A stretch of 64,000 bases of DNA from Tubiluchus corallicola (taxonomy: Eukaryota > Priapulida > Priapulimorpha > Priapulimorphida > Tubiluchidae), in NCBI GenBank assembly GCA_030141605.1, contig JAQGDQ010000414.1:124001-188000 (forward strand). Direction: 5' to 3'. Below the pieces are notes generated by a model that searched no databases, had not been told where the DNA came from, and saw only the letters and a list, made by a program, of their open reading frames with translations. Every line of letters starts with the position of its first letter. Positions within the stretch are counted from its first letter, which is position 1. Below, piece by piece: positions 1 to 30,699 of the stretch. Made by a program: the position numbers and the translations under genes.

Positions 1-560
1 CTCTGTAGAATATGGCCGTACAAGCCTAGCTAATCATTAGATGACCGTTGATTTTCTTTTTCAACATTCATAATCAATCGCTACCAAAATTGAAAGCGTT
101 TTTCGTTGTCCCATGCCTCACCCCTCCATTAGGTTCAGCAGAAATTGGTAAAGTACTTTTGTGTAATTTTGTTAACAAACAACTGGCGATGAAAACATTT
201 TAACCGCCTTGGAGAAGGTAAAAAACATCGCAAACCCGACGTTTACTAACAACTTTCTTTTCGTTTTCTGAGGAGTTATTTTTACACTAGAAACAGATGA
301 AATTTATCTGTACATTTTTAACAAAATCAAATTTATGTATCACCAGCCTAGAGGTTCCATTAAAATTCACATATAACAATTTTGGAATTAAAAATTTTGC
401 TTTTACCGAAGCTATGTCCACAAGATTCCAAATCAGTGCGAGTTTCTTTTACTGAATAAGTCTAAGAAGCTAACCAATATACGTATGTATAGTATCTTTA
501 TCTAACCAACAATAGCTGTTGGTGACCCATAACATCATTATTTGTTGACTAAAGACTGAC
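1..560. other. SoxD intron 8 sequence carrying a dispersed repeat at its left end
   Basis: No coding signal follows exon 8 here. Positions about 42-190 belong to dispersed repeat family A, described separately. The rest is AT-rich unique sequence. Confidence 0.5.
42..190 (+). repeat. Dispersed repeat family A, copy 1
   Basis: It shares an ordered series of blocks with 57655-57855: GATTTTCTTT, then TACCAAAATT, TTGTCCCATGCC, CAC/CATTCCACC, GAAATT-GTTAAGTA-CTTTT, GTAAT-TT and ACAAACAA. Similarity is about 65-70% by eye. The Caaa-rich 3' end suggests a retroposed element. It lies in an intron of SoxD on the strand opposite to the gene. Confidence 0.6.
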
Positions 561-564
561 TTAC

Positions 565-18466
<17,902 letters not shown>

Positions 18467-18469
18467 CTG

Positions 18470-18618
18470 CAATAAATTAGAAAAAACATACATGAGAAAG
18501 CAATAACATGTAAAAATGCGCAACTCAAAATTCCCATATCACCATTTGCGCAACTACAGGAGAGATAACAAGTTCGACTCGAACTATTAGTCGAGGAACT
18601 GAAAATCGTGAATTAGAA
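18470..18618. other. Start of the SoxD 5' UTR intron, nothing recognised
   Basis: Sequence immediately upstream of the acceptor before the SoxD ATG. No TATA box or promoter cluster, consistent with being intronic. Confidence 0.45.
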
Positions 18619-19205
18619 ATGCCGTCAGTGCTGCCATTTTGAATTTAAGATGGCAAATCAAAAATTTGCTGTGGAACCTGTGAAATTCAATAAATGCGGA
18701 ACCTCCTCTAATATATTTGCGTAATGTTTCATGACAATCCATTGCGACAATAGATTGGCGATGCCTTGTCTTGTTTCGAAATTGACGTTATTGCCGCCAT
18801 CTTGAACTCAAAATGGCAGATCAAGAATTCGGCTCCGTCAGTCGATGCGGAATTTGTTCTAGTATATTCCTGCAATGTTTCATGATGATCCATTACGAAT
18901 TGGCAGAGCTTTAGCCTTTTTTCAAAAATAATGTTATCGCTGCCTTCTTGAATTCAAAATGGCAGATCGAAAATCTGTTTGTGTCAGTTAATCCTAAATT
19001 CGCCCTAGTATATTTCTGCAAAGTTTCATGACGATCCGCTACGAACTGGCCGAACCTTGGTCTTTTTCGAAAATAATGTTTTCGCCACCATCTTGAATTG
19101 ATTGTGGCAGATCGAAACAGACTCCGTACTTCGATGCAGAATTCGTTTTAGTGTATTTGTTGAATGTTCCATGACGACGGTGTAACCTTAGTGTTTTTTC
19201 AAAAA
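18619..19205. repeat. Diverged tandem repeat, about 145-163 bp unit, four copies
   Basis: Each unit has a GCC(A/G)CCATCTTGAA block, then AATGGCAGATC, then TTTCATGACGATCC. The blocks start at about 18633, 18796, 18942 and 19087, spacings of 163, 146 and 145 bp. Copies differ by 25% or more, so the array is old. No ORF runs through it. Confidence 0.75.
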
Positions 19206-19209
19206 GGCG

Positions 19210-20660
19210 ATTCCCAACAACAAGAACAAGAACAACGTCTAAACGAGCAGCGATTTGGGTCGAGTCCTTTCATCAAAGACTTGACTATAATTATTTTAGC
19301 GACCAGGAGAAGAATTTAATCAACTGTCTTTAAATTCAGATAAGGTTGGGCGTTTCACATTAAACATGTAGTAATAAACTAATTAGTAGTACCTACTAAC
19401 TATTGTCCGTACGAATCACACAGTCTCGTTATTTTAAGATGTGGAACAACTCAGCAGACTGTATGTAAGTAGTAATCGTCGAACCTGGTAGCTACGTTTG
19501 TTTATATATTGAATGTATAATACAAAAATTATAGTAGTATTTTAGTGTAGCTTTCATTGTAGTATTTTGTATTTGTGTGATATAATGTTTTTGTATGTTT
19601 TTTGTATGGCTTTATGCTGAAATAAACTAATCTAGTCGAATAAAATCTAATCTGGTGGGCAAGATACTCAAGCTGAACCCGTTATTCACTTGTACGCTTC
19701 ACTTCACTTCACTTCACTTTTAACTGAAGTGGAATTTGGAATTTTTTCCCTAACTATAGCACACAATAGTATATTAATGTAGTTCTGTTACAATTATTAT
19801 AACTATATTTGATTTTTTCCTAGTTATAGCGCATAACAGTTATAAAATAATAAAGCAATTTATAATATAAAATTATTCGGTGAAGTAGATACGCGACATT
19901 AATTGACATTCTGCAGAAGTGGTGTAGAACTTGAAGTATTGCTTTTTTTCTACAATTGAAATGAATAGCGCCCTGTTGAACATTTTTATATCGAAAGCAA
20001 GTTTTTCAAACCGAGCACTCTTTTATGCATTAAAGGCCATTTCGCTGGTGCAAAATTGCAAATCTGACAAATAATATTCAGTGATACTCAAGATCTCATT
20101 TTCTGCGAATTGCACAAAGCTAAGTGTGTTCACGCAAGTCAAGTAGAAAATGGGATTACCAACTTACTACCACTACACTTATACATTTATAACTGTTTGA
20201 GTTTTAAAAAAGAAGCCCACGTCTATCACACTTTGACGAACAGCTTTATGGGACAGGTTCGACAAATATCAAATTTAATAAACGTTGATATAAAATCGCA
20301 GATTTGATAAAGTTTGGCCATTTGTTTCAGAAAACAAAAATTAAGTTGAGCAGTAAAAACCTCGTTCTGCTTGCGCCACAAGCATCCATGAGTGGTTATA
20401 AGATCTCTTTGCAAGTGTCGTGATAGAGCTGATCTATTCCTAATACGATTTTTACGTTTTGTAAGATGTATTTTAAAGTGAAGGGATAATATTTGACTGA
20501 TGTGGCGAAAATTTGCTTATAAAGTGGAAATCGAGTTTGTCAAGTGAAGAATCAACAACAGGCTCCCTTTTGCAGGAAAGGCATCTCTGTGTGACCTCTA
20601 TGAATAATAAAGTGAGTCGAAGAAGTAATAGGAGGAAGAAAAAGAAAGCAAGGGCTAGAT
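19210..20660. other. Non-coding stretch, unassigned
   Basis: AT-rich, with a short CACTTCACTTCACTT run near 19700. The ORFs at 20110-20414 on both strands overlap, are AT-rich and are unsupported. Confidence 0.4.
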
Positions 20661-20667
20661 GACAGAG

Positions 20668-20668
<1 letters not shown>

Positions 20669-20716
<48 letters not shown>
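20669..20716. repeat. (GATA)n/(GA)n microsatellite
   Basis: Gatagata units pass into gagaga. The Leu/Ser-rich minus-strand ORFs are artefacts. Confidence 0.95.
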
Positions 20717-20717
<1 letters not shown>

Positions 20718-20839
20718 GGGAAGCCAGACAGAACACTTCTAAGAGACAACAGCAAACAAGTCAAAGGCAAAAAACACAGCAAATTCAAAAACATATTTGC
20801 GTTACATTATACTTCGCAGCTGACGTGAATTATTTCAAG

Positions 20840-20914
20840 ATGGCTGCGCGGCTATTCAAAAAGTCGCAGATGTCGAGGGCCTTTTGGCGGCGTGGCTACG
20901 AAACGTTATTGTAA
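20840..20914 (+). CDS. Possible small ORF or first exon, presequence-like
   Basis: The ATG in the context CAAGATGGC starts 24 codons, MAARLFKKSQMSRAFWRRGY-ETLL, ending at TAA. It is Arg/Lys-rich with alternating hydrophobics and one acidic residue, like a mitochondrial presequence. A GT at 20911 could be a donor in place of the stop. No partner exon recognised; the AAGATGGC may equally be a YY1-type site. Confidence 0.15.
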   Translation: MAARLFKKSQMSRAFWRRGYETLL

Positions 20915-21884
20915 TATTTTTGTAGATGGTAACAGATAATCATAAATGTGCAAGAATTTATGGCTAATATTAACGCGGTGGCCATCTTGTGTCGGTGAAT
21001 TATGGGTCACAAGAAAAGGACGCAAAAGATAACAGCTTGCACTCACTGGGCGCCATGTTTTGTTTGTTTGGTAAGAATGGCTTCACGAAATCAGATTGTC
21101 TCAAGATAGCAGTTCAGCGAGGCTGGGTTTCTTTCTGTTTAAGCCTAAGATCTTCATCAAACATAAATTATAACGTTTTGAATAACAGTCTACTTCAAGA
21201 AATTAAAACTTGCCAATGTCGTGGCATTACCGTATAATAATTTTAAAAAGGAGCAATAATAAAAAAAATTGCCAAAAGGAAATTTCTTTAACTATCAACA
21301 CCACAGCAGCCACCATGGCTATCACTGCCAAAAATTGTTTTCATTATGCGATTGCTTTAACCTAGTTGAAAAATTAATCGTTCATGATTTGGGGTCAACC
21401 TACGATTGATTTGGCTGTGGACTTGTTACTAGATATGTAATTGTGAATGAATGTGAAGTTGTCCAAATTTCTAGTGCTCAGTAAAACTGAATGGGAATCA
21501 ATATATGTGAGTATAATAATAGAAATGTCGTTACACGAAAGTTGCGCGTTCCTCCCTATAATGTTTCTTTCCACACATGACTCCATGTGGCACATAGCGC
21601 ATTAAAATTACCGCGTCAAAAAATTGAAAGATTTTCACAAGTTGCCAAGGTTCTTAACGGCAAAAGTGCAGCAGAAAGATTAGAAACTTAGCAATGTTTT
21701 AATCTTAAGTTCCTAATCAAAGTTCGAGAAAAATCTTTATGACAGAAATTTTAACAATTAATAAAAAAATCCTTGAGTTAAGAAATTCAAATTGGCTTTC
21801 AAACGTCGCAGGACAATCATAAATTAAGTGAAGCAGACAAAGGCAAAAGAATAATAGCGCTTGCAATGCCGTGATATCAGAAGA

Positions 21885-22128
21885 AACAGACCATTACAAA
21901 ACTCGTGGCGTTCACCATTACATTGGATTGGGCATGCACTAAGACTACCTCAAGAGTCTCCTCTTTCTATAGTAAAACTCTTAAAACGACAAAAAAGCTT
22001 AGAGGGGGTCAGCTACTGACAGATATACTGCAAAAAGTACAACTCTAGATTTGAGGGATGACGCATTGTGGGCAGTGGCGATGGACAGGAATGCGTGGTA
22101 CAAACAGGTGGGACGTGCCATGTTTTAG
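21885..22128 (+). pseudogene. Non-LTR retrotransposon fragment, C-terminal end of reverse transcriptase ORF, frameshifted
   Basis: One frame gives LHWIGHALRLPQESPLSIVK, the familiar 'RWIGHVLRMP' block downstream of LINE reverse transcriptase. After a frame change near 22000 another frame reads TTLDLRDDALWAVAMDRNAW then YKQVGRAMF and a stop, which is the 'A-DR--W' terminus of such ORFs. The rest of the element is absent (5' truncated), and the frameshift shows it is dead. Confidence 0.75.
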
Positions 22129-22499
22129 AACGAAACAGCACCTAGACGACGCGTCACACACGACGTTACGTCACAAAACCGGACACAACACGTTACGGTA
22201 TTTCGGTTTCCTTATTGTATTTTTTTATTAATGATTTCTATTTAACTAAATTTCACAAAAATTCAAGATGCCAACTTTAAGATGCGTTAAGGTAAGTTAA
22301 GATGGTTCTTCAACTTTGAGTGAACAAATGTGGATTTTTAAAGCGTACGCGCCAAGGAAGCAATCGTTCATAGTAAACACCAGCTGAACTCGAGTACTAG
22401 AAAACTCGTAAAAACACAGAACGCAAGAGAGTCGTTACTTTCGACGAAAAGCAACCACTTTATGGATTTTACTGAATGAATGAACGATGAGTGTGGTAT

Positions 22500-22901
22500 G
22501 TCAGCGTGTGAGTTTCAATGTTAACAAGACTGAATATGTTCAGATCCAAATCTGCGAGCATCACCCTATTCATACTAAAATACGTACAACTGCTCATAAC
22601 CTTTTCAGTGAAAAAAGAACGCCACGAACGCCCGAGCAGCGAATATACCAACATTGTAACAGTCAAGAAATTGAAAATGAAGAACATTTTGCACTATGTT
22701 GTAAAAACTATAATAGCATTAGAAAGACTTTGTTTAATGAGATGTGTTTTGAATCCTACTTTTATGTCGCTTACTAATGAGGATAAACTCAGACTTTTAC
22801 TAAGCAGTGATGATTACGAGATTACGATGTTAGCATTAAAGTTTTTTACTAAATGTTTTAATAAAAGAGATACATCAAACAACAAATTTCCTTTTCTTTA
22901 A
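22500..22901 (+). pseudogene. Non-LTR retrotransposon ORF2 C-terminus with C-x2-C/H knuckle, frameshifted
   Basis: The first frame (to about 22760) reads KIRTTAHNLFSEKRTPRTPE-QRIYQHCNSQEIENEEHFAL-CCKNYNSIRKTLFN. This is the 'R-C--C----IEdE-HFl--C--Y---R' terminus of many invertebrate LINE ORF2 proteins. The second frame continues SLTNEDKLRLLLSSDDYEIT and ALKFFTKCFNKRD before the stop, again the usual ending. The two halves are in different frames, so at least one indel has disabled it. A LINE-like 3' UTR with a pentanucleotide array follows. Confidence 0.8.
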
Positions 22902-23430
<529 letters not shown>

Positions 23431-23433
23431 TCA

Positions 23434-23640
23434 CTTCATTATGCCTGGTCCCAGATTCAGTAGTTTGCAGCCCAAAATTCACATTTAGGTACCTGTCGTG
23501 AGGCCTTAGGGAATGGTCTTACCATTGTTTGAGATCTTGAGGCCATACCATTGTTTGAGACCCTTCCCGGGTGTCTATCCTGCAAGTTTCCTGACTCTAG
23601 GTGTCATAGTTTTAGAGTTATTCAAACTTAGCCAAAAATT
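23434..23640 (+). repeat. Dispersed repeat family D (SINE-like), copy 1
   Basis: It starts with CACTTCATTATGCCTGGTCCCAG and ends TGTCTATCCTGCAAGTTTCC-TGACTCTAG-GTTTTAGAGTTATTCAA, matching 45376-45665 at both ends. It lies directly against the (ATT)n tail of the preceding LINE remnant. An internal CCATTGTTTGAGA word is duplicated. Confidence 0.6.
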
Positions 23641-24039
23641 GTATACGTTGTATAAAAAATATGAATTTTAGTTGAATTATGAAATATGAAATATGAATTA
23701 AATGAGAGTGTGTGGTGTTTTTTAAATTAAATGCTTTATCCACTTGTATGTAACTAATATCTTTGTCTATTTTTGTTATCAGTGTTTAATGTTTATTTTG
23801 TTTTTGCCACTAATCTACTTATTTTTTTAACAGAACCGCTTATGTATCTGTACATGTGCGTTCGAAAAAATGATGTTAATAAAGTACTAATGCAGTGCAG
23901 AAACAATTTGTTGCGTACATGTTGTTTGTATGTAGTCTGTGCTGTGTGTGTAGTTTTAGTATCTGTATACGCTATAAATTTTTTAGTAATTTATTGTAAT
24001 AAGACACTAATAAATATGAAAGGCATGAAACATATATAA

Positions 24040-24062
24040 CTAATACATATACATATACATAT

Positions 24063-24099
<37 letters not shown>

Positions 24100-24162
24100 T
24101 ACGTACATATATACACATACACATACACATATACGTACACGTATACACATTATACATATATA

Positions 24163-24193
<31 letters not shown>

Positions 24194-24205
24194 ATAAATT
24201 ACATG
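24040..24205. repeat. (ACATAT)n/(ACAC)n/(AT)n microsatellite
   Basis: Tacatatacatata units pass into acatacac and then a pure AT run. Tyr/Val-rich ORFs on the minus strand are artefacts. Confidence 0.95.
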
Positions 24206-25262
24206 TATACATAACATTGATATATACAATGATATACATAACATTGATTGGCACATAGACACACGTATACCTTCTGTTGATTTGTCAACCATCATACAGC
24301 TAAATTAAAGGTGGGCCTTTTCAGCGCCCAAGTTGCAGATTGTTAATCTGTGTGTAGAGCTTGAGCACTGTGCAATGTCAGATAGTAATGACGTCTTTCT
24401 CTGAAAGGAGAGATGATAACACGACGTGATGCATGTGGTGCCATTCAAAGTCAGTTTTAGGTTACAGATTTATTGTCGAAAATTATAATACATCACGAGC
24501 ACCCTCGGCAGAAGCCACACGCTCTACACGAGGTTTCACTAGCACTTTCTCTCTTGACGACTAGACGCCAGTTACTCGTAAGAAACAAAACGTTGGTAAA
24601 GTTGTGTACTCATCAACATACTACTACAGCATTGTTTTTAAAATAACGAAAAACTGTAAAAAGAAAAAAGGAGAAGAGGGCGTGGGAAAATGACAATAAA
24701 AGGAAAGAATGAATTAAGTAATGCGCAATAAATTTTTTCTATAATAAGTAAGGAAGAAAGTAAAAAAGTAGAAAAAGATGAAGTGAAAGAAGAGATGGAA
24801 GAAAAAATGGAGAAGCAAAGGAAAAGAGGAAAAGGACGAAGAAAACGAGACACAAAAAGACACGGTAAAAGATGATAAATTAAACATACGCATAGAGTCA
24901 TGACTAAGTAGAGTGTTAATTTCAAATAAAGAAAGAAAGTAAAAACATTGTAGCAATTCCTAGATTTTTAAATTTTGTGGCCAAAATTATCCAATCTGGT
25001 GGCCGACATTACATCAACTGGCCAAGATTGCCCTAATTTAAACTCCACAGAGTGCGCAAACAACGCAACAGAGATTACACTAAACAGAGCAATACAATCC
25101 ATTTCTTTGCTTTCGTACAAAGCAGACAAATCCAACGATAGATTTGCTAAGGCGGTACATAAAATACTAATGATTATAGGTAAATTACCAATAAATTACA
25201 TGTATACATGATATTCATATATAGACACGTATACCTTCTGTCAACCATGATACAGCTGAACC
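24192..25262. repeat. Pair of direct repeats about 1 kb apart
   Basis: AAATTACATGTATACAT and ACGTATACCTTCTGT, TCAACCAT-ATACAGCT occur in the same order at 24192-24302 and 25194-25254. GTGGCCGACATTAC also occurs twice (about 25000 and 25292). The interval is purine-rich on the plus strand (24655-24945). It may be a local duplication or the ends of an unknown element. Confidence 0.5.
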
Positions 25263-25569
25263 ATTATCTGCAAATCATTGAAGAAATCTAAATGTGGCCG
25301 ACATTACCCCAATATACTCTAATTATTATGGTACTAACTTTTTTCCACGATTTCAGGTTAAAGCTGATACTACCAAATGCTTATGAAGAAACATGCGGTC
25401 TTTCATTCACTGTATAACTGATACTTGGCAATGATGTACGTTTGGATAATGTCAATAATATCATTCTTAACAATAACACATCTACATAGCTGTTTTTGCG
25501 TTTATCTGTTTAAATATATTCTACCTGACCTAATTCTAATCTTAATAAATTTTTGCACTAAAATACACT

Positions 25570-25865
25570 TTGGGCTTTGCAAAACTTAATGTTTGCAGCT
25601 ACACATGGCGGCCAGTATACTTTGTTCTGCGCAAGATTTACAGCTATCCGGTCAAATTAGCTCTCACTGACCCCCGCGGCCGGCTTTCAAAAAGGTCTTC
25701 AGTGCTTACGAGGCTAGTTGTGCTGGTCTGTAGCCACGTAAAGTCAAGAATTGGGTTTCATTTCGACTGCTTATATAAAGACAGATCTCAGCATGTCAGG
25801 AGAAATAACAGCTGCCCAGAACAGAGCCGAATAAAAGGCCAACTTTGTGTGTGTGTTTGAACGGA
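25570..25865. promoter_or_regulatory. Repeat-free GC-balanced island with a TATA-type box, candidate cis-regulatory DNA
   Basis: It differs from its AT-rich surroundings, lacks simple repeats and contains TTATATAAAG at 25771-25780. An ATGGCGG at about 25606 opens only 21 codons. The plus-strand 96-aa ORF has no protein-like features. The regulatory role is inferred from composition and position upstream of SoxD. Confidence 0.25.
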
Positions 25866-25869
25866 CGGC

Positions 25870-27590
25870 TAAATCGCACTGTTTATTATCCTGGGTTTCT
25901 ACTTCAAACAATATCCCAAGCCGGAATTAGCTTCATGTGTTTATGGTTACTTGAGTTCTCCGAGTCTTATACAATTTTCGCCTATTCATTTTTGCATAAT
26001 CTGCAGTTGTGAGTAAAAAACTTATACTAGAAAACAATAACTAGCGATATTATTAATCACAATTATTATTCATTACAGGCCCAAGCAATCCAATCCGAAA
26101 AATAGAAAAAGAGCATTTTAATTGACAGAGATCGTGAACTCCTACTGTACTGATGCATCGGCACCACACATGAAATCTGGTGAGAATTCTTTATGCAGTA
26201 ATGTGTAATGTGCAGTTCTTTATGCATGCGCATGCAGTGTGCATGAGTAATTCTTTATGCAGTAAAGTGCAGTTTGGTGCACTTAAAGTCGAGCTGACCT
26301 ATGCTACTATATATAAACTGCATAAAACTAATCGTAATATCACGTAGATTTGCATAAAATTATTCTCATTTTACTTGTAATACCGAGACGTTGGTTTAGT
26401 TAGACATGTAAAAAGTATAACAGTCAAAACAGTTAGTTCCTACTAACTAAAGATAAAATTACTTTCGAAAACCGCTTATTTTTGTGTTAAATAATAATTA
26501 TTCACCGTTGAGCTATCCCCAACAGCACAAGCTCACTGAGTGCTCCAAGTAATCTTTGCCATGCCAAATTTAAATTAATCATATTGTTGACCTCAGGTTA
26601 AGTTCGCAGTGCTGATCTTAGAGAAAGATAAATGTAAATACTAATCGTTCTTATCAAAAAAAACCTTTAAACTATCAACCTGCCAGAAGTTGCGAAGTGC
26701 AAAATTTGTAGTATGTTGTTATAGTGAAGCGTTTCACAGTAGCCTTGAGTAGCGTCGTCAAACTCCAAAATGATCGGTCCAACGGAAACTTCAGTGAGCA
26801 AAGCAGCTTTCGACCATTACCAGTTATAAATAACAATTTGGACACGATCTACTGTTCTAGTAACATCAACCATCATGCCAACGGGACAGAGGAAACTCAA
26901 GAAGATCTCTAGCTTTGTGGAGCTATACACTGTCTGGAATGCCCCTGATGACCAGCGTTACAAGAGCTTCTAGGAGTGCTAATCTTCTGTTAAATCTTAT
27001 ATAGGATTACTTGAAGTGTTTAAGGCAACACGAGCAAAATCCCCAGGATTCTCAGGACACGGTTAGCTAGAGGCAGACCAGCTGTTTTTCAGCTCATAAA
27101 GGCTCGAAAATGCGGTCACTTTACTATGAAAAACTGACAGTTAAGTATTGTCTAAGTGTTGCAACAACAAGTAGTACTAAATACTTTCTGTATGTCTGCA
27201 CCTTAACTTGAAAACTAAACCTTAATTAAACAGAAATAACACAAACTGAAAATACATTAACAATTATTTATTCATTTTCTGCAATTAGGGGGCTTATGCG
27301 TCTGAAATAAACATTTGTTTTATAACTAGAAAAACACTTGAATTCTATTGTCTCAGAACAGGATAATCTGACAATTAACTTCCCAAATAAGCCAATACTG
27401 ATTATAGAGTCCTGTCACATAATGCTGCGTATTTTAACTACAGCTAAACTGACAAACCCAGTACGCGATATGTGGCACATTGAAGTGACATCACAGTGCT
27501 GATGGTATTTAGAAGAGGAAATAACTCAGTTTTTTTCTGTTTTTTTGTGGATAAATCTCAAATAAAGTGTTCAGTCAATCAATCGGTGGG
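25870..27590. other. Non-coding stretch; local repeat at 26183-26285
   Basis: TAATTCTTTATGCAGTAA occurs twice about 65 bp apart around the perfect 14-bp palindrome TGCATGCGCATGCA (26222-26235). The remainder shows no feature I can support; the 62-aa ORF at 26724-26912 is unsupported. Confidence 0.5.
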
Positions 27591-27611
27591 TCATGGCTCG
27601 CTACATATGGC

Positions 27612-27845
27612 TCGCTGGTTGTTGTTGTGATGTTGATGGTGGTGGTGGTTGTGGTTTTGGTTGTTGTTGTTGCTGGTGGTAGTGGTTTTGGTGATGGTGG
27701 TAGTGATGGTGATGTAGTGACGTTGTGATGGTGGTGCTGGTGGTGGTGCTGGTGACGGTGCTGGTGCTCGTGCTGGTGGCAGTGACGGCAGTGGTAGTGG
27801 TGACATTGGCAGCGGTGGTGGTGATGGTGACAGTAGTAGCATAGT
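27612..27845. repeat. Imperfect (GGT)n/(GTG)n array
   Basis: Interrupted GGT/TGG units with GAT and GCT variants over about 230 bp. The His/Thr/Pro-rich ORFs on the minus strand follow from it. Confidence 0.92.
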
Positions 27846-28517
27846 AGTAGTAAAATATATTTTTCTACATAAAATACAAAATGCAAATAAAAATTAACCT
27901 TCAAAGTAAAGCAATTTAAGCGCTTATTTCTGCAGTTCAGCAAACCGATTACCAGCCCTCAACGGCTAAACCTATTTAAGGCAGGTAGCTGTGGCAGAAC
28001 CAGAGTCTTACTCATTATCAAGGTAGTCCTCTGAGATGAGCCGCTGAACCAACAGAGACATTTTAACCACGCTTCGACGCGTGTACACCAAGACCTTAAT
28101 CACTGTGATTTCCTCGCTCAAAAACATCACTAAGTCTTACTAATAGCATAGGATCTGACAAGGTAGAAACAAAACCGGGACAAGAAATCACCACTATATT
28201 ACTAGTTGGTAAAGGATAAAGAGTTTAGTTGGATCAGATTAAGTTTGGGTTACTTGGGTGGTTGGGTGGTAAGTCAAATGTTGTGGTTCATTTTTAAATG
28301 TAACCTCCTAAAAGTGTGCTAATTAGGAGCGTTTTGTTAAATGACTAACAGTCATTGCAACATTTTATTGTCAGGCCGGATAGTTTGCAACAATAGCATG
28401 AGTTATATTGGTAATAAATTATGAAGCTGCTAATTATCATTGCAATGCTTGAAATAATGTCGCAAAATCTGTGCTTCGCGTTTGTAAAAGACATGACTTG
28501 AGACAAGTGATGACCAA

Positions 28518-28519
28518 GG

Positions 28520-28572
<53 letters not shown>

Positions 28573-28620
28573 GTGGTGGTGGTGGTGGTGGTGGGTGGTG
28601 GTGGTGTTGGTGTTGGTGTG
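28518..28620. repeat. (GAT)n followed by (GGT)n array
   Basis: About 17 ATG/GAT units change abruptly to GGT and then GTT/GGT units. The poly-Met/Val ORF is an artefact. Confidence 0.96.
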
Positions 28621-28639
28621 GTGATTTTCTTCTTTAAGG

Positions 28640-29700
28640 AGCGCAAAGACCTAACAATTATACTGATTGTAAATGAATTCGAAATTTTTGAACGAATTTT
28701 AATTGTAACTGTAACTGTATTTTCATTGTGTAATATTTACGAAAATGTCTTGTTTTTAACGAGTTTTTCTCGTTTTTTGCTCCGATTTTCTATTTTATTT
28801 GTAGTTTTCATTTTCCATTTTTATTTGCTGCTAATTCAAAAAAATAGTTAAAGCTCGAAATGTATAAACTAGAATCCGCAAGAAAATAACACACTGTACT
28901 GTCACTTCGAATGTTCGCAACTTTTTACGACACTATCATTAACGTGGGTTTGTTTATTTGCCTGCGCAGAATCAAGTTTGCTAAAAATGACTTTTCATAA
29001 TCACATTTATATAAAGGAGAAAGAAGTTACAAATTTTTTCACACAAACAGTGTTCCGAACTCAAAAGATGCCGAAGTGAACTTATAAATTATTAATGAGA
29101 GTTAAACAGAAGTCTCGGCGATTACCTTTATTCTTCGTTTGGTCCACTAAATTTATTAGTTTGCAGACTACCATTTTGCGTAATCATCGTCTCTTCATAA
29201 ATTAAACACTCAACACTAACAAATCTAAATTCTACCCACATTCTAAATACAAGCAGTTTTGTAAACTATTTACCTGCTTAAGTAATACTTTATTGGTAGC
29301 CAATTCTTCCTCCCCTTTCGTCCACCTTCTACATAAATGGCAATTAATTAACACCACAGGAATTAATTGAAAATGCTGAAAGTATATCAGCAGCATCAGC
29401 AATAATACTCATTTCGGCTGCATCTCTAGTGACAATGCTGTCTTTCTGCTTCCTCGACAAACAGATGTAGCGTGCAGCAGTCTACTTGTTGCCAAATTTA
29501 GCTCAGAGGAAGGATGCTATCAAATAGGACCCAAGCTATTATGAAATGAAGCCGAGTAGTTCGAACAGCTTATTGTGTAGGGGTGTGAGGCTCGTTTATT
29601 AGTGCAATGGGCTGTTATTAAACGCCTTTTGGTTTGGTTTGTGTGTTTGCTTGCCTGTTTGTTTGCTCGTTGACTGGAATCACTGCTTAATTTATTGTTT
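28640..29700. other. Non-coding stretch, unassigned
   Basis: No frame, repeat family member or tRNA-like element recognised. Confidence 0.4.
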
Positions 29701-29756
29701 CTTATTTATTTCCTTTTTTTCTTTTGATCTTTTTTACTTTCCTTCGTTTTCTTTCC

Positions 29757-29895
<139 letters not shown>

Positions 29896-30476
29896 TCTGT
29901 TTTTTATTTCTCACTTCATGCTTTTGTAAATAGTACAGCCTTGTGCCTCCCCTTTCCTTTTTCTATTGTGTTTGCCATCTTGGCACTTGTCATGTCACGC
30001 AAATCTTTCTTTAAGCTTTAACTTTTTCAACTTAATCATACAAAGCAGGTGCATCACTAGAACTAGATTCACACATTTTCAGACGACATAATTGTTTAGT
30101 TTATTAAAATAACACAAACTGCTAAGCCTTTGATTTAAATCATAAATTTGTTGTAAACAGAAATATATTCATCACATTGCTAGTGTAACAGCGCGTTTAC
30201 TACGAGTTCACTATAACTTTTTTTACGAGCACGTGTGCAATCTTACCGGTTATCTATATGTGCAGTCTCGAATCGCTATAAAATCTAAAAGGTACCAGTA
30301 AAATCTCTAAGTACGACATGGAATTAATCATAACTTAATTACTAAACCACTCCTCAATCGTTACGTCTTATTTTACGAAAATTTATACTTTCCAGCGCAA
30401 GTAGTTCATTAACATGCAGATATTAAAGCAAGAGTTGACGCCCCATTATTATTTCAATACAATCCTATATATAAAG

Positions 30477-30692
30477 TGGCGTTTACTTGGCATCCGGAAT
30501 GCGTATGCGCTTCAGGGGTGTGGAATAGATAAAATCTGTTCATTTTGTTTTCAATGCACCCGTTTATCAGACATGCGCTATGCATAATTTTTTCTACAGC
30601 TATTTCGTAATGATTTTTTATACGCAGCAATTCTGCGGGTGAATAACGCATACGCATTCCGGGTGGTAGGTAAACACTTAATGTAAACGCAC
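30477..30692 (-). mobile_element. MITE family E, copy 2, with about 28-bp terminal inverted repeats
   Basis: The left end GCGTTTACTTGGCATCCGGA-ATGCGTATGCG and the right end CGCATACGCATTCCGG-GTGGTAGGTAAACAC are inverted copies. About 216 bp, with no transposase. The minus-strand 112-aa ORF crossing it is a by-product. Target duplications are not clear. Confidence 0.7.
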
Positions 30693-30699
30693 CGTAACC

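Noticed and set aside
25570-25860. 96-aa plus-strand ORF downstream of a potential acceptor
   Set aside because: No domain or partner exon; the composition is better explained as a non-coding island.
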